Position numbers and translations under genes: made by a program
Shown here: positions 29,220 to 42,825 of the stretch, piece after piece
How positions within the stretch are numbered: position 1 is the first letter of the stretch
Layout: every line of letters begins with the position of its first letter
Notes under the pieces: model-generated
The model's input: only the letters and a program-made list of their open reading frames with translations
Told to the model about the DNA's origin: nothing
Databases searched by the model: none
Assembly (NCBI GenBank): GCA_933822405.4
Contig: CAKOGP040000001.1
Location: 1,265,647 to 1,329,646 of the forward strand
Length of the DNA: 64,000 bases
Source: Cylindrotheca closterium
Lineage: Eukaryota; Bacillariophyta; Bacillariophyceae; Bacillariales; Bacillariaceae
Direction of reading: 5' to 3'

Positions 29220-30461
29220 ATGACGTCATCGTCCTTTGACCCCTTCGACCAATCAATGCAATTCAAAACCAACCAAAAACCGGACAAACCTCTCAACAGA
29301 GAAGATGTCACAAATCAAAACCGACAACCGCAAAAGCACACAACAATGCTTCTCGAAATCATACTCTGGTTTGGACTCTTTCTAGATGTATTGGAAAGTT
29401 TCAGTCCTCTTGCCCCATCTATAAAGTCGTCTTCCATAATATCGACAACACGCATCAGTATCATCCTAAAATCCGAACTCGACCATGTAGGTTCTACGAG
29501 TTTGGGGACGACCACCTTTGTCCTCCCAGCCTTTAACCACACTTGCAGCGCCGACTATCCCTCCCCATTGCACAAGATTCATGTTGAAACGCTGATGACC
29601 AGAGAAGAAGCTAGCACCTGCTGCAGTATATCCCAAGAGTTTGCGCAACAAACGGGCAAGTGGAATGCTCCCGACAGCGAAAGGCACGAATCCTATGCCA
29701 CTTGTGATTTTCCCGTGGAGGACAGTGAAAAATTGGAAGGCTTTTTGCATGACATTGGATTTCAAGACAAACTTTTTTCCAAGCTGGGGGAATTGTACAC
29801 TTTGAAAAAAGGAGATTTGAGTTTTCTCGACTTGTTTGTCGCGCATTACAAAGCCAAGGGACCTGATGGTGATGATGATAGTTCAGTTATGGATCGTTTG
29901 GACCTACATCGAGACGGTACGCTACTCTCGTTTTCGTTACTTCTCAACTCGGAGAATGATTTCACTGGTGGGGGTACCTTTTACGATGGCTTGAGAGATG
30001 TGGAGACCAATGGCATTTTGCAAAAAGGTGGTGTGATTCGACCGAACCAAGGCGATGCCGTTCTTCATTGTGGCAAGATTCTCCATGGGGCTGATGTTGT
30101 GACTAAAGGGGAGAGAACTGTACTCGTTGGGTTTGTAGAAGTAGCCGAGTACTGCACTCGAAAGGGTGCAATGGGTCGGGCTGCCACAGACTTCGGAAGA
30201 ATGGATGTAGCTACCCGACGACTTCAACGGCAACGAAAGATGGGGAACAAGAGTTGGAAATTGCAGAATGGCAAGTTTTTGACAGGTCACAGTCATTTAC
30301 AACGAATTGCCCCGGTATTTGACAGTGTAATCCGTCGAGGTGACCCAGAATACCAACGGCAGTTCAAATTGGAAGCAGAGGATACGTTACTACGAAGCGT
30401 TCTTCTCCCAGAAGAAGAGAGAGCTGTAGATCCTCTGTTTCAAGAGTTTTCAGTCCTATGA
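29220..30461 (+). CDS. Prolyl-4-hydroxylase-like 2OG-Fe(II) dioxygenase
   Basis: A protein of up to 413 residues in one exon. The catalytic core is in the C-terminal half: LDLHRDGTLLSFSLLLN with the HxD iron ligands, FTGGGTFYDG, then LHCGKILHGADVVTKGERTVLVGFVEV with the distal His and the 2-oxoglutarate-binding Arg. This is the P4H alpha-subunit/PHD fold. The better start may be the ATG at 29346, which opens a hydrophobic signal (LLEIILWFGLFLDVL) followed by ESFSPLAPS, suggesting secretory or plastid entry. It may hydroxylate a protein proline or a small molecule; nothing decides this. Confidence 0.82.
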   Translation: MTSSSFDPFDQSMQFKTNQKPDKPLNREDVTNQNRQPQKHTTMLLEIILWFGLFLDVLESFSPLAPSIKSSSIISTTRISIILKSELDHVGSTSLGTTTFVLPAFNHTCSADYPSPLHKIHVETLMTREEASTCCSISQEFAQQTGKWNAPDSERHESYATCDFPVEDSEKLEGFLHDIGFQDKLFSKLGELYTLKKGDLSFLDLFVAHYKAKGPDGDDDSSVMDRLDLHRDGTLLSFSLLLNSENDFTGGGTFYDGLRDVETNGILQKGGVIRPNQGDAVLHCGKILHGADVVTKGERTVLVGFVEVAEYCTRKGAMGRAATDFGRMDVATRRLQRQRKMGNKSWKLQNGKFLTGHSHLQRIAPVFDSVIRRGDPEYQRQFKLEAEDTLLRSVLLPEEERAVDPLFQEFSVL

Positions 30462-31978
30462 TAGATCACTGGGTTTCTTTTCTACAAGTAGTGCAATACT
30501 TCAATATCGTAGGATACTTGCAGAAGCTGCCATGGCCCTCCTGTGACAACGAGGACTTTCTCAAAGGAAGTGAAGCCCTTCTAGCAAAGCGAGTGTGTTA
30601 TGAAATCAGATGTTGTACTTTCGATACTAAATGACAATTACGGTAGTCTGAAAGAACAATACATCAAAAGGCTTAAGGGGGTTTACTCTCTGCTCGTAGC
30701 GATGAGTGGGCCCCATCCGTACTCGATATTGACAAGTGAGCACTTCGAAAATTCAGACAGGTCTGAAGCTTTTCAAAAGTCCATCATGAGGTGTGGCCAT
30801 ACAACGATATCGCTTATTGCTCGAAGGAATGTCCAAAGGTGAGTTTGCTTGGCCACGCATTTACTTTATTGAACGAGTCCGAGTCTGAGCATATACCGCT
30901 TTCGTTGCTCTCTTTTGTAGCTGGTTCACATTATTCCATGTGAATTTTCCAATTAGCCTTGAGTTACCAATATTGCAGTTGGAATTCTCTTCAGTTTGGT
31001 GAACAATCACCTATTGGACCTAGTGATCAAGACGATCTAATTAGGATCGTACAACTTGACTTCGTGCAGAACAGCGAAGGTACCATTCCTACAATACAAT
31101 CTCCACCCGTCTTCAAGATTGCACCAGCCCGCCATAATCTTGAAGGGTCACCGCCATTAGAGAAACCTGATTTCCTCAGCTGCGACGAAGGTCATCATTT
31201 TTTTCAGCCACTCATGGAACGTACACTTGACACGATCAAAGACTGATGCTCTGAAAATGAGTCGAGAAAAAGCTATGTTTCTTTTCAACTATGGGGGACA
31301 GGTCAATTGCGATCCACAATCTTAATAAGTTCCCAAAAGGTCGGTTCGATGCAACGTCCTTATCTATCGATTGCTTCACCAACTTTCGTTCAGCGACTCA
31401 TTCACCTATGATGTAATCGATGCCTTTCGAATGAATCACTTTCCACGATGAAGACGTTGAACCCCTTTCCGAGAAGTACAGTCTACATTATCACGGTCGC
31501 TTTCTGTTGAATGGCTGATGCTAGCTGATACATGCACGACGATGATGCCTATATACTGTATGCTAATACATCGCAGGTGATACGTACCGGTAGGTACGAG
31601 TACTGTACTCTGTTGGTGTTTCTTGTGCTTTTCCAGTCAGACGAATCAAAATTATTGTGGTCTGACCGCTGACCTAACGCTCGTGCCAGGCATGACTGGT
31701 ACACGTGTACCGGTACCCCGCCCCTGGTACTGCACTATTTGCCAAGTTTAAACGTACCGGTACACGTACGCAGTCCCCAAAACGAACGAATGAAATGCAT
31801 GCTGATGACGCAAGTCTTCTCCAACAAGACGCGCGACCATGATAAAACCACGATGTTGTGTGCCGCTTGAAGCAATCCACCCACAATAAATTCTTCTTTT
31901 GTGATTCGGGACAACATTCATTTGTTGTGTTGTTGTGCCATCAAAGTTAAAAAGCTTGTAATATACGGTATATATGCA
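30462..31978. other. Long gap with weak coding remnants and KpnI-like palindromes
   Basis: The left part (30500-31250) has frame pieces, one reading VWPYNDIAYCSKECPK, similar to the end of a MYND zinc finger, but no complete frame or splice pattern joins them. The right part (31570-31770) is packed with GTACCGGTAC-like palindromes. The promoter of the GNAT gene at 31979 should lie just upstream. No confident gene. Confidence 0.4.
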
Positions 31979-33600
31979 ATGATGTCTGACGTTACGTGTA
32001 GCAGAAGGATTAGGAAAAGACAGCGAGCACAGACTGAAAACGTTTCGGTTGAAGAATTCTGTGCTCATAATGATGATGGGAACATTCTTCCAAGTCCAAG
32101 GCGGAATTTTGCAACAAGACGTTTTAGTGGCGCTTGGGGTGTAGTATTTGTATTGATGCTGTCTATTCAGGCCTGTGAAAGTTTCGCTTGTACTCAAAGC
32201 CCTAGAGTCCTTTCAGTCTCTTCCAAACCTCAATCTACACTTTTGAGAGTTATCGAAGCCGAGGCACCAACTACAGAAGAGAGACCCGTGGCTTTTCAGC
32301 CGTCAATACCAGAGCACTCGATTGTTTGTGAACAAGATTCGAGAGAAGAAAGGAAGCCTTCAGATGACGATTGCACTGGCGAAGCAGCAGACCAACAGGA
32401 GCCTTCAGAAACGAGAGCAGAAAACGATGAGGACTCGGAAGAATCTGAAAATGAAAAGCAAGCCAGGTTAGGTGCAGCCTCAAGGGCAGCTGCGCTTCTA
32501 GGAAATCGGAAATCCAGAGTCAAGGGAAACACAACTTCCAAAGGAACGAGCGTAGGAGCCCGGCGAATAGGAGCTGCCAGCAAAGCACTGGGCGGAGGTG
32601 GGACCCTGTCTCGACTCACGGACGCTGTCCGGCGCAGTGCTGCTGTCGCGAAGGGAATGAAGAAGCAGAATGATGATCAAGATGAAAATAACCTGTCAGC
32701 AAGGTTGACGCAATCTGCGATCCATAGCGCCGTGGGAGACCTTTTGAGTTCGGGACAACAACCCAATATAGAAGTCTTGGGAGAGGCATCCGCGCCCCAT
32801 TTGGACCTTGCCAAAATCCAAACCACTCCACCTCCAGGTACCATCCTTGTTGATTGTCCCAAGAATTGCCGGTGGAAGCCTTCGGATCGGGTATCCGTCC
32901 GAGTGGCCACTCAAGCTGATGATTTGGACATTGCCAACCTTCGGCTGTCGGTGTTTTCCAACTTTTCACCAAATATGCGTCAGTCCTTTTGCTCGCGGTC
33001 ATGTCATGTCTTGGCCATGAGACGGAACCAAGGTGCCACCTGCATTGTAGCGACTGTTCCGCGTTATGGTTCCATTTTGTCCGATGAGAAAGGCATTATT
33101 CTGGGCACTGCAGAATGCTCCATTCATGAATTCTTTGGAACAAGGCTTGGAAGCCGTCGACAACAGAACTCCATTTTGTACATCACCGAAGTAGCTGTCA
33201 GTCCTACAGCTCGGAGAAAGGGAATTGGAGCTAAACTTATGGAGGTACGAGAAGAATTCGTGCTTGTTGAATGATTTGCAATTTTCTACGACGCTCACCA
33301 ACCTTTTTTCTATAGTCCATTGAAGAATTGGCCAAGATTCGGGGCGTAGAGACTTTGTATTTGCACGTGGAAGTAACGAATACCCAAGCATTGAAGCTTT
33401 ACGAAAAGGCTGGCTTTGCACGATTGACGAACGACGATCGAATGTATGCGGAGTTTACCCGGTCACTAGGCCTTCACGATGGAGCGATGAAAGGTCGCTG
33501 TCACCATCTAATGTACAAAAATATTCAGCATCCAACTTGGATATCTAACGACATGGGAGTTACCCAACGAGGTACTCTGGGAATTGAAGTGTCAGCTTAA
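31979..33600 (+). CDS. GNAT N-acetyltransferase with plastid-type presequence
   Basis: A 516-residue protein in two exons, 31979-33244 and 33316-33600 (71-bp intron, phase 0). The C-terminal 200 residues form a GNAT domain: RVATQADDLDIANLRLSVF, the beta4 strand and acetyl-CoA loop YITEVAVSPTARRKGIGAKLME (motif A, RxxGxG), and LHVEVTNTQALKLYEKAGF. The intron splits the helix after motif A. About 50 residues from the start is a hydrophobic segment (GVVFVLMLSIQACESFAC) that looks like a signal or anchor with a plastid-like SF site. The region between (about 90-290) is charged, low in complexity and probably disordered. The acetylated target is unknown. Confidence 0.82.
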
Positions 33601-33674
33601 GAAGTGATGTGGCACACTTTTGAATTCCACAGAACGACAAATAACAGATCAAAGGAGAATCTATGATGAGCACT

Positions 33675-35803
<2,129 letters not shown>

Positions 35804-36001
35804 CTTTCGTCTGTGTCGGCGGAAAGGTTAAAGCTTTTGGGAGCGTCGACTGGATGGCTTGTCACCGACTTGGTATTTTCAAGCTTCAAGGATTTGTTCT
35901 TGAAGTCAAACACGTATGTGATGCGCGTTGTTTTCGTGCGGTAGAACCATTACTAAAACGTCGAAGACAATAGTAAACAGAATACTATAGCCTGGTCTTA
36001 T

Positions 36002-38570
36002 CTACATCTCCTTGTGGGTGTATTTCTTAGTTGGATTGTCACCCCCAAACTCGCCAACAATGTTGATACCTTGAGAGCGCAATTGCCACTTGGTGGTCAG
36101 CAGCCCTTCGACACCTACTGGACCACGAGCATGGATACGGCCGGTCGAGATGCCAACTTCCGCACCCAATCCAAAGCGGAACCCATCTGCGAAACGCGTT
36201 GATGCATTCTTGAAGACGCATGCGGCATCAACACGACGGAGAAACTCTTCACCTATTTCATTTCCTTCACTGCATACAATTGCCTCAGTGTGTCCGCTAC
36301 CATATTGGTGGATCCAACCGATTGCCTCGTCCATATTTTCCACAACTTCGACCATACAGGTCAAGTTACCATATTCACACTTCATTTGTTCTGCAGCTGT
36401 GTCACAGAGCCCAAGTGTCATTGCTTTGGGTCCGCCAAGACACTTTACACCAGCCTTTCTCAAAGCCATTAGGACTTTAGGTGTCACACCATTATCAACT
36501 GTATCTTTGTGGACCAACAATGTTTCCATGGCATTGCATGCAGATGGATAGTCGATCTTTGCATCGACCGCAATCTTGCAAGCCGCATCAGAGTCAGCGC
36601 TGGAGTCCAAGTACACATGACAAACACCGTCGGCATGCCCGAGAACTGGGATCCTTGTGTTTGCTTTGATGTAGGAGACGAGCGCATTGCCTCCACGAGG
36701 AATCACGAGGTCGATAACGTCGTCCAATGCCAACATGTCCGATACCTGTCTACAACGTCAGACAGAAATTGCATGCAAAAACCAAGAGTATGCAAACGTG
36801 TCTTACCTGGCCACGACTAGTAACAAGGCCGATGATATCTCTCCTGATTTTGCCACTACTTCCGGCTTCAATTGCGTCTCCGATAACTTTGTGGATAGCA
36901 GCATTAGAATTGACAGCCTCCTTGCCACCTTTCAGCAATAATCCGTTTCCACTAGCAAGCGAAAGAGCTGAAATTTGTGGCATGGAGTCTGGACGGGACT
37001 CAAAGACGATCATCAATACGCCGATTGGTACAGTGATTTGCGAGAGCTCCATTCCATCGGCAAGCTCTCGTTTGCTCTTTACAACACCCAAGGGATCTTT
37101 AAGCCCAGAAATCTGACGAAGACCTGAAGCGAGGGTCGCGATTTTTTCCTCGGTAAGTTTCAGACGTTTCTTCAGCACCAGATCAACACCGTCCATCTCG
37201 GCAGCTTCCAAATCAATTTGATTGGCGGAAATTAGATCTGCCTTTCTTGCAATCAAGGCATCGGCAACAGCATTGAGGATATCTTGTCGCGTCTTGTATG
37301 GCATTGCTTGCAATTTGCGGGCTTCCGTCCGTGCAGCGACCGCCTGCTGACGAGCTTCCATCGACACATTTGCGTCTGAAGCCTAGATAATGATATGATA
37401 GGAGAAAGTCAGTCAACTTTCTCACACACAGTCAATCCAACCATGGTGATTCTTACCTGTGATGCCTTTAACTCTAACAAAGCTGTTTGCTCTAGTGAGC
37501 TTCCAGGAGAGCAGAAAAGAGTACCCTTCTGCTTATGTGACTTGTCATCACCAAGGATAGATCTGATAGAATTGAGGTCTTTTCCTGATGCAACGACGCA
37601 AGCTGTACATTTGGAGCCTGGGACAACTGCACTTGCTGCAGCATCAATTTTTGACCCCATGCCTCCTCGTCCTATGCAAGATCGTGAGTATATGAGGGAC
37701 AATCTGCTTTTCACATCACTAGTTGTCAAAACTCGTACCTTGAGAACTCTTTGCGCCGATTTCTACTTGAGAATCATCGACAAAGACCCCGAGCAGCTTT
37801 GCGCCTGGAGTGGAAGGAGGTTGATCGAAAACGCCTTCGACATCAGTTAATAGCAATAGGACTTCTGCATCAAAGTTTCTCGCACAGATAGCGGCAAGAG
37901 AATCGTTGTCGGAAAAGACATCTTCTGCGGTGTATCCCATATTGCCGGACACGGCATCGTTCTCATTGATGATTGGTAAGACTCCAAGGGCCAATAAGCG
38001 TTCGACAGTGTATCGTAGATTTTGAAGACGTTGGGGATCAACAAAATCAGCTTGAGTGACAAGAACTTGCGACGCGGTAATGTTGCATTGATTGAAAAGA
38101 GCCGAGTACAAATTCATCATTTCGAACTGCCCAGCAGCAGCACACGCAGAATCATAAAATTTCTTCTTTTCAGCAGGTGTGTGGGGACGGGCGTGGTGGT
38201 CAAGAAGAGTGTTGAAACTCGAGTTTCGACCTGTGGGGTTGACGTCATTCGACAGCAGGTGTGATTTCTCTTCGTCAAACGAGGATGACCCCTCAGGATC
38301 ATCGTTTTTCTCTTGCATATCGATGAATGACATTTGTAATTTTCTTTGGTTCTTCAAAACTCTCTTTCCCATACCAACTGCACCAGAACTGACAAAGATC
38401 ACTTGAATTCCTTTGCTCTTCAACTCGGAAATTTGCTCCACAATGGCTCCAAGCCTCGTCAAAGAAGGGCTTCCATTCTCGTTGGCAACTACAGCTGTTC
38501 CAGCCTTGACACAAACACGACGGGCTGTGCGAAGAGCTGCACGGGAAGCAGCTTCCTGAGAGGACGACAT
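36002..38570 (-). CDS. P5CS: Delta-1-pyrroline-5-carboxylate synthase
   Basis: A 788-residue bifunctional enzyme in four exons: 38570-37739, 37671-37457, 37382-36807 and 36745-36002. The N-terminal half is glutamate 5-kinase: VCVKAGTAVV, VIFVSSGAVGMG, NENDAVS, DNDSLAA, LLTDVEGVF and GRGGMGSKIDAA. The second half is gamma-glutamyl phosphate reductase: RPDSMPQISALSLASGNGLLLKGGKEA, IPRGGNALV, HADGVCHVY, the catalytic-Cys block SACNAMETLL, and LGAEVGISTGRIHARGPVG. Together they make glutamate semialdehyde for proline. An insertion of about 50 polar residues in the kinase (about 90-140) makes it longer than most. It lies upstream of the phosphoglucomutase gene on the same strand. Confidence 0.95.
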
Positions 38571-38834
38571 GGTAAGGGTCTCAATGGAAAGGTGACGTTC
38601 CTGTAGTGGAATGTTGTGTGGTGTCGAAAACTTCTCTTGTTTGTTTGTCTGCCAAAATTCTTGTGCGCGACTTCACGCTCTTTGAAACGTGACGGGACTC
38701 GTGTTGCTAAAACACAGGAAACTGCTTTGAAACTGCACAGTTTTAAAATTATGTGTCACAGTACTGTAATACTGTAGGTGTTCCGGAAGACACCTTAGTT
38801 TAGATCTATCGCAGTTGGCGTGCATTGTGTTTTA

Positions 38835-40142
38835 TTAATGATACGTGTGATCTAAAATTGGTGATACGACCAAGGATTTTTTCACCTGCCCAAGCTCGAT
38901 GTATGTGTTTTTCGCTGAATCAATTGCAACTGGTTGTTGTAAGAAGCTACAACTTAAACCCTCTGCAACATTGAATTGAAGCTGTAGGTAGATAATGAGA
39001 TCATGAAATATCGCGGTGGAGCACTACAAAGACAGTATTGAGATCCGACAACGTACCGTAGAGCCATCTGCGCCCTCCATTACTAGCACCGTCCTTCCAC
39101 TCTTGTACACCACCATTTTTCCAATTCTTCCTGGTGCTGCACTCAATAAAGCGTTATCAAAGCCACCAGGAGTCACGGGATGCGTGACGACTTCGGAGTA
39201 TGCTGAAGTAGGTTCCACTGTGGGCTTGACTTGCTTTCGCTCCTCTTCCTCCCCATCCACATCCATCGCTACGACAGTTTCATCAACTTTTTTCCGTAGT
39301 GGCGGCAGTCGCGTGGGAAGCTGCACCAAAAACCAATCATCTTTCTGTGATAATGATTCACCTGCTGATGAATGTACAAACGGCGATGGCCTCGTAGTAC
39401 CGTCAGCCTCTGTTGTCGATGATGTGACCGGTTCTGGATAGTTTACAGCTTGCCGTGCCTTGGGTTCTTCGATCTGTGATGATTGAGTATATGTATCTTT
39501 CAATGGAAGTTCCAAAGGTGGCATTATGAAATCTTTCGCTTTGTTCTTTTTCCTCGATTCTTCCTCCTCACTTGAATCAGTATCATACATAAATCCCTCT
39601 AGACTCAAATTTCCTTGGGCTGCTGTTGCTGGACGAAAGAGCTCCCCTTCTTGATCCTCGAAATCCATAGAGTCAAGAATATTATCTTTGCCACCACTCC
39701 CTGATCCAGCTCCACCTTTCGATGATCCAATGGCAACTTCCAACTGACCAACGACTTCCTCCGTACTCGCACTATCCTTTTTCGCTTGCGCCGCCGAAGC
39801 TACTGTTGCTGTTGCTCCTCCGTTGTTCGTCGTCGTTGCTGATCTTGTTGCAGAGCTTGATCTACTACTCCTCGATGCTGATGGTGGTGCCTTTTTCTTT
39901 TCACCTCCTGTAAAGTAAACCTTTCCAGTCGGCATGGGCATTCGACCCCTGCCTCGTCCACCACGGCCTCGACCTCTTCCACCGCGACCCGCATACGGTG
40001 ACGGAGCAAAGGAAACAGTCGCCTTGGGCTCGGCCGCAGCTTCAGTGGCAGCAGCCGCAGTGGCAGCTCCAGCCTTAATCTTCTTTTTCGGTTTGGGCTT
40101 TTTCGGCTTGAACTTTCCTTGTTGTGACGGTGGAGGAGGCAT
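38835..40142 (-). CDS. RNA polymerase III subunit RPC4
   Basis: A 410-residue protein in two exons, 40142-39057 and 38981-38835, with a 75-bp intron at phase 0. Low-complexity Lys/Pro/Ala and an RGG-type stretch (GRGGRGRGRGGRGRGR) fill the first 80 residues, followed by an acidic Ser-rich middle. The RPC4 domain is C-terminal: PFVHSS, DDWFLVQLPTRLPPL, then DNALLSAAPGRIGKMVVYKSGRTVLVMEG, and in the second exon FNVAEGLSCSFLQQPVAID and ELGQVKKSLVVSP. RPC4 (Rpc53/POLR3D) forms the Pol III termination and reinitiation subcomplex with RPC5. The second exon, missing from a single-exon reading, completes the domain. Confidence 0.9.
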
Positions 40143-40508
40143 TTTTAGTTGATTTTAGACAAGGTTTAAGCAGCAGATCAACTAGATATATTAGTTTTCG
40201 CTTTCAAGTATTTGTTGATTTGGTTTTTGGCGGTTTATGGTGTCCAATGGGAGGGTTTGAAGCTGCAATGGTGATGGTTGTCAATTGGTTGGATTTGCCC
40301 GGCCCGATGGAGGATGGACGATTTGATTCATTCGATTTGTCGGTGTGAAACTTTCTGTTCAGAGTTCGGAAATGACCTGAACGGAAACATCACTTCTATT
40401 TGGTATGTTCTCTGTCATGTTTGGGTTCTGGTTTCATACTTCCAAGACCATGTTGAGTACCACATCTCGACAAACAAAAGAAAATCAAGCATCAACCGAT
40501 ATAATACA
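40143..40508. other. Divergent region between RPC4 and tetraspan gene A
   Basis: No gene is seen. It holds the 5' flanks of the minus-strand RPC4 gene and the plus-strand gene at 40509. The frame of the latter continues upstream without a stop to 40278, but that part lacks protein-like character. Confidence 0.45.
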
Positions 40509-41015
40509 ATGGAGAATGATACTGAAACGATGCCTAACTGCTGCGGCTATGACAGTCGGATTGCGTCTCGAAGCGCAAACATTTTCATGTTGGTGGTGGC
40601 AAGTCTTTACTTCATTATGGATTTAGTCAGCCTCAACGACACGGATATAAACACAGCTCCAAGTGAAGACGAAAGAATTCATATTAAACTTTCGCTAAGT
40701 GTCACAACGATACAGATCATTGTCAATTCCCTTGCAATCTGGGGCGCCCATACTTATCGCGGCTGGCCGATCATGTTAAGCTTGGCATGGATTGCTGTAA
40801 ACATGATTCTCCTCATATTGGGTTCGATCTTTGCTGCTGTGTACGGGACTGGCGGTCTTGCGGTTATCATTAAAGGCACCGTTATTGTGCTGATCCAATT
40901 TTCCTTTATGCTTTGGCCAATGTATGAGTACATTGAAGAATATGACAAGTTGAAGGAAATAGCAGTCGGCCAGGAAGTGGAAAAGGAAATCAAGCAAAAC
41001 CTTGAAACGGTCTAG
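40509..41015 (+). CDS. Four-helix membrane protein A, unknown family
   Basis: A 168-residue single-exon protein with the layout MENDTETMPNCCGYDSRIASRSAN, then four hydrophobic segments: IFMLVVASLYFIMDLVSL, IQIIVNSLAIWGAH, IMLSLAWIAVNMILLILGSIFAA and IIKGTVIVLIQFSFMLWPM. It ends in a charged tail (EYDKLKEIAVGQEVEKEI). A paralogue of identical length lies at 42240. I do not recognise the family; the conserved CCG-x-DSRIA start and the TYRGWP loop are its marks. The start at 40509 is chosen because the paralogue begins at the matching residue. Confidence 0.75.
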   Translation: MENDTETMPNCCGYDSRIASRSANIFMLVVASLYFIMDLVSLNDTDINTAPSEDERIHIKLSLSVTTIQIIVNSLAIWGAHTYRGWPIMLSLAWIAVNMILLILGSIFAAVYGTGGLAVIIKGTVIVLIQFSFMLWPMYEYIEEYDKLKEIAVGQEVEKEIKQNLETV

Positions 41016-41480
41016 TTTTAGCTAGGAAAAGGGGTAACGCCGTGTTTCATTTTTTGAATGGTCTCAGAGAATTACATTCAATTGCCAGTATAACTTGTTG
41101 TTCTTATCTTCCTTGAATTTACGGTAGATACCGGAACGCAATAGATACGATACCAAGGGGATGAGAGAACAGGGGGCTGAGAAGGGCTCCCTCCTCGCTC
41201 TCCGCTCCGCTCTCTCAAAAATAACAGACTCGACTCGTTCGACTTCAACTATTTCCGGAAATATGAAATCTTCCAAATTCAATGACATCAATTCATCAAC
41301 AGTGACGGTGATGAACCCGCCAAGGATGACCATGATATCGCGGCATCACCTTCCCTCGGCATAGGTCGTCGAAATTTCCTATTTGTGCCAATATTCTGAT
41401 GTTTAGATTTTGATGATCAACATTGCAGGCGTGTTGTGGATGGGTAGTGACGATCCGACCGGCTTCATTCCCAATTTGGG
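41016..41480. other. Gap after tetraspan gene A
   Basis: No convincing gene. Short frames occur on both strands over 41064-41364, but they overlap each other and show no family features. Confidence 0.4.
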
Positions 41481-41803
41481 ACAGTTTGTAGCGATGTTCC
41501 TTTGTTTGGAATAGGTTTTACCATTTGGAGCTTGTGGACGTATCGCAAAAGGTCTTTTGTCTTCGGCCTCGCTTGGATTACTTGTTCGGCAGTCACACTT
41601 TCGGTTGCATCCTCATTGTCCCATCTTGTTCCATTGCCTGGAAGTTCTTGTTCACGGTCTTCTTTATCGCCCAAATCATAATGGCTGTTCTAGGATCATA
41701 TTGTTCTAGTTGTGGACCTACGTTTCTTTCCATTATGTGACCAGCTTAAGGAAATAGCTGCAACTCAAGAACTGAAGACGATGACATCGAAATCACCAAG
41801 GCT
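41481..41803 (+). pseudogene. Decayed third copy of the four-helix membrane protein
   Basis: One frame reads GFTIWSLWTYRKRSFVFGLAWITC, matching the IWGAHTYRGWPIMLSLAWIAV loop and third helix of the flanking paralogues. A second frame gives FTVFFIAQIIMAVLGSY, like the fourth helix, and a third gives DQLKEIAATQELK, like the tail EYDKLKEIAVGQE. The pieces are in the right order but need two frame shifts without usable splice sites. Confidence 0.6.
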
Positions 41804-41868
41804 CTGCGGAATTTACAAGAGTCTGCTCAAGTTCTTCTGCAAAGAAGAACTAGGAACATCGCTGCAAA

Positions 41869-41953
41869 ACTATGGGTTTATAGCTCTTGCACAAGCACCA
41901 TCTCCTTACAAAACCTAGACTACTATGGGTTTGCTGCTCTTGCACAAGCACAA
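41869..41953 (+). repeat. Short direct repeat, two units of 32 bases
   Basis: ACTATGGGTTT then GCTCTTGCACAAGCAC recurs with a 53-base period (41869-41900 and 41922-41953) and a few mismatches. It follows the decayed tetraspan copy and may be part of the same decay or a small tandem duplication. Confidence 0.6.
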
Positions 41954-42239
41954 TTGCCAAGTGGAGACTTCTATACGAAACCTGCAATATATCACCTTTA
42001 TTTTATTTGGATTGTCGCACAGCGATTTCTCGCCTTTGGTATTAAAAGGACATAAAGGGGAAAACTGCGACAGAAATACGAAATACCTACAAATGAAAGA
42101 CGAGACGGACGAAGTATAGACGATGGCTGGATAGTGGTATTCCAAGTATGACGGATTGATTCGGTTGAGTCAGTCGATCCAACGAAAAATCAAAACTGCA
42201 CTGAACACGCAGTCATCTTCCCAAGTCCGGATCCACAAG

Positions 42240-42825
42240 ATGTCAACGAGCACTGAAACTATGCCAAAGTACTGTTGCGGCTGCGACAGCCGTATCGCTA
42301 CCCTCAACGCGAACATCTTCATGTTGGTATTTTCCTGTCTTTACTTTGCGGTGGGCTTGGCCGGTCTCAATGATACCAACGAAAAGACAAAACCAAATGA
42401 CGCAGAGCGAATCTATCTCGAAATCATGGAAGTTATTACAGCCCTGTTTATTATCATCGCCGCCCTCGCAATTTGGGGAGCTTGCAGCTATCGCGGCTGG
42501 CCTGTGATGTTGAGTCTGGGTTGGACAACTGTCAACATGATAATTACCGCGATAACCTCGTTCATTGTCGTTTTCAATACTGGGAGCGCATTCTTTTTGG
42601 TTCGAGGTTTCGTCATGTTCTTGATTCAGTTTTCGTGTTTGTTTATGCCCATGTACGGTGCGTCATTACAATTTGCTTTGTGTACCTGCCTGAAGCTTCC
42701 ATACTCATATTTTTTCTTCTGTGTTTTTCTCTTCAGGATATGTCAAGGAATACGAAAAGTTGAAGGAACTTTCAGTCGCTCAGGACATGGAAGGGGGAGA
42801 CAAACAGAACTTAGAATTGGTATAA
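42240..42825 (+). CDS. Four-helix membrane protein B, unknown family
   Basis: A 168-residue paralogue of the gene at 40509, in two exons, 42240-42657 and 42737-42825 (79-bp intron with GTGCGT donor and CTTCAG acceptor, phase 1). It keeps the CCGCDSRIA start, IFMLVFSCLYFAVGLAGL, AIWGACSYRGWPVMLSLGW, the FLIQFSCLFMPMY helix and the tail YVKEYEKLKELSVAQ. The intron falls between the last helix and the tail, where gene A is continuous. Function unknown; four membrane helices with cytosolic charged ends are inferred. Confidence 0.78.

Noticed and set aside
30459..31246. Possible MYND zinc-finger gene (VWPYNDIAYCSKECPK)
   Set aside because: Only the second half of a finger is seen, the first cysteines are missing, and no splice pattern joins the frames. 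Left as a remnant in a gap.
41064..41364. Overlapping short frames on both strands
   Set aside because: They are mutual shadows with no domain and no splice support.
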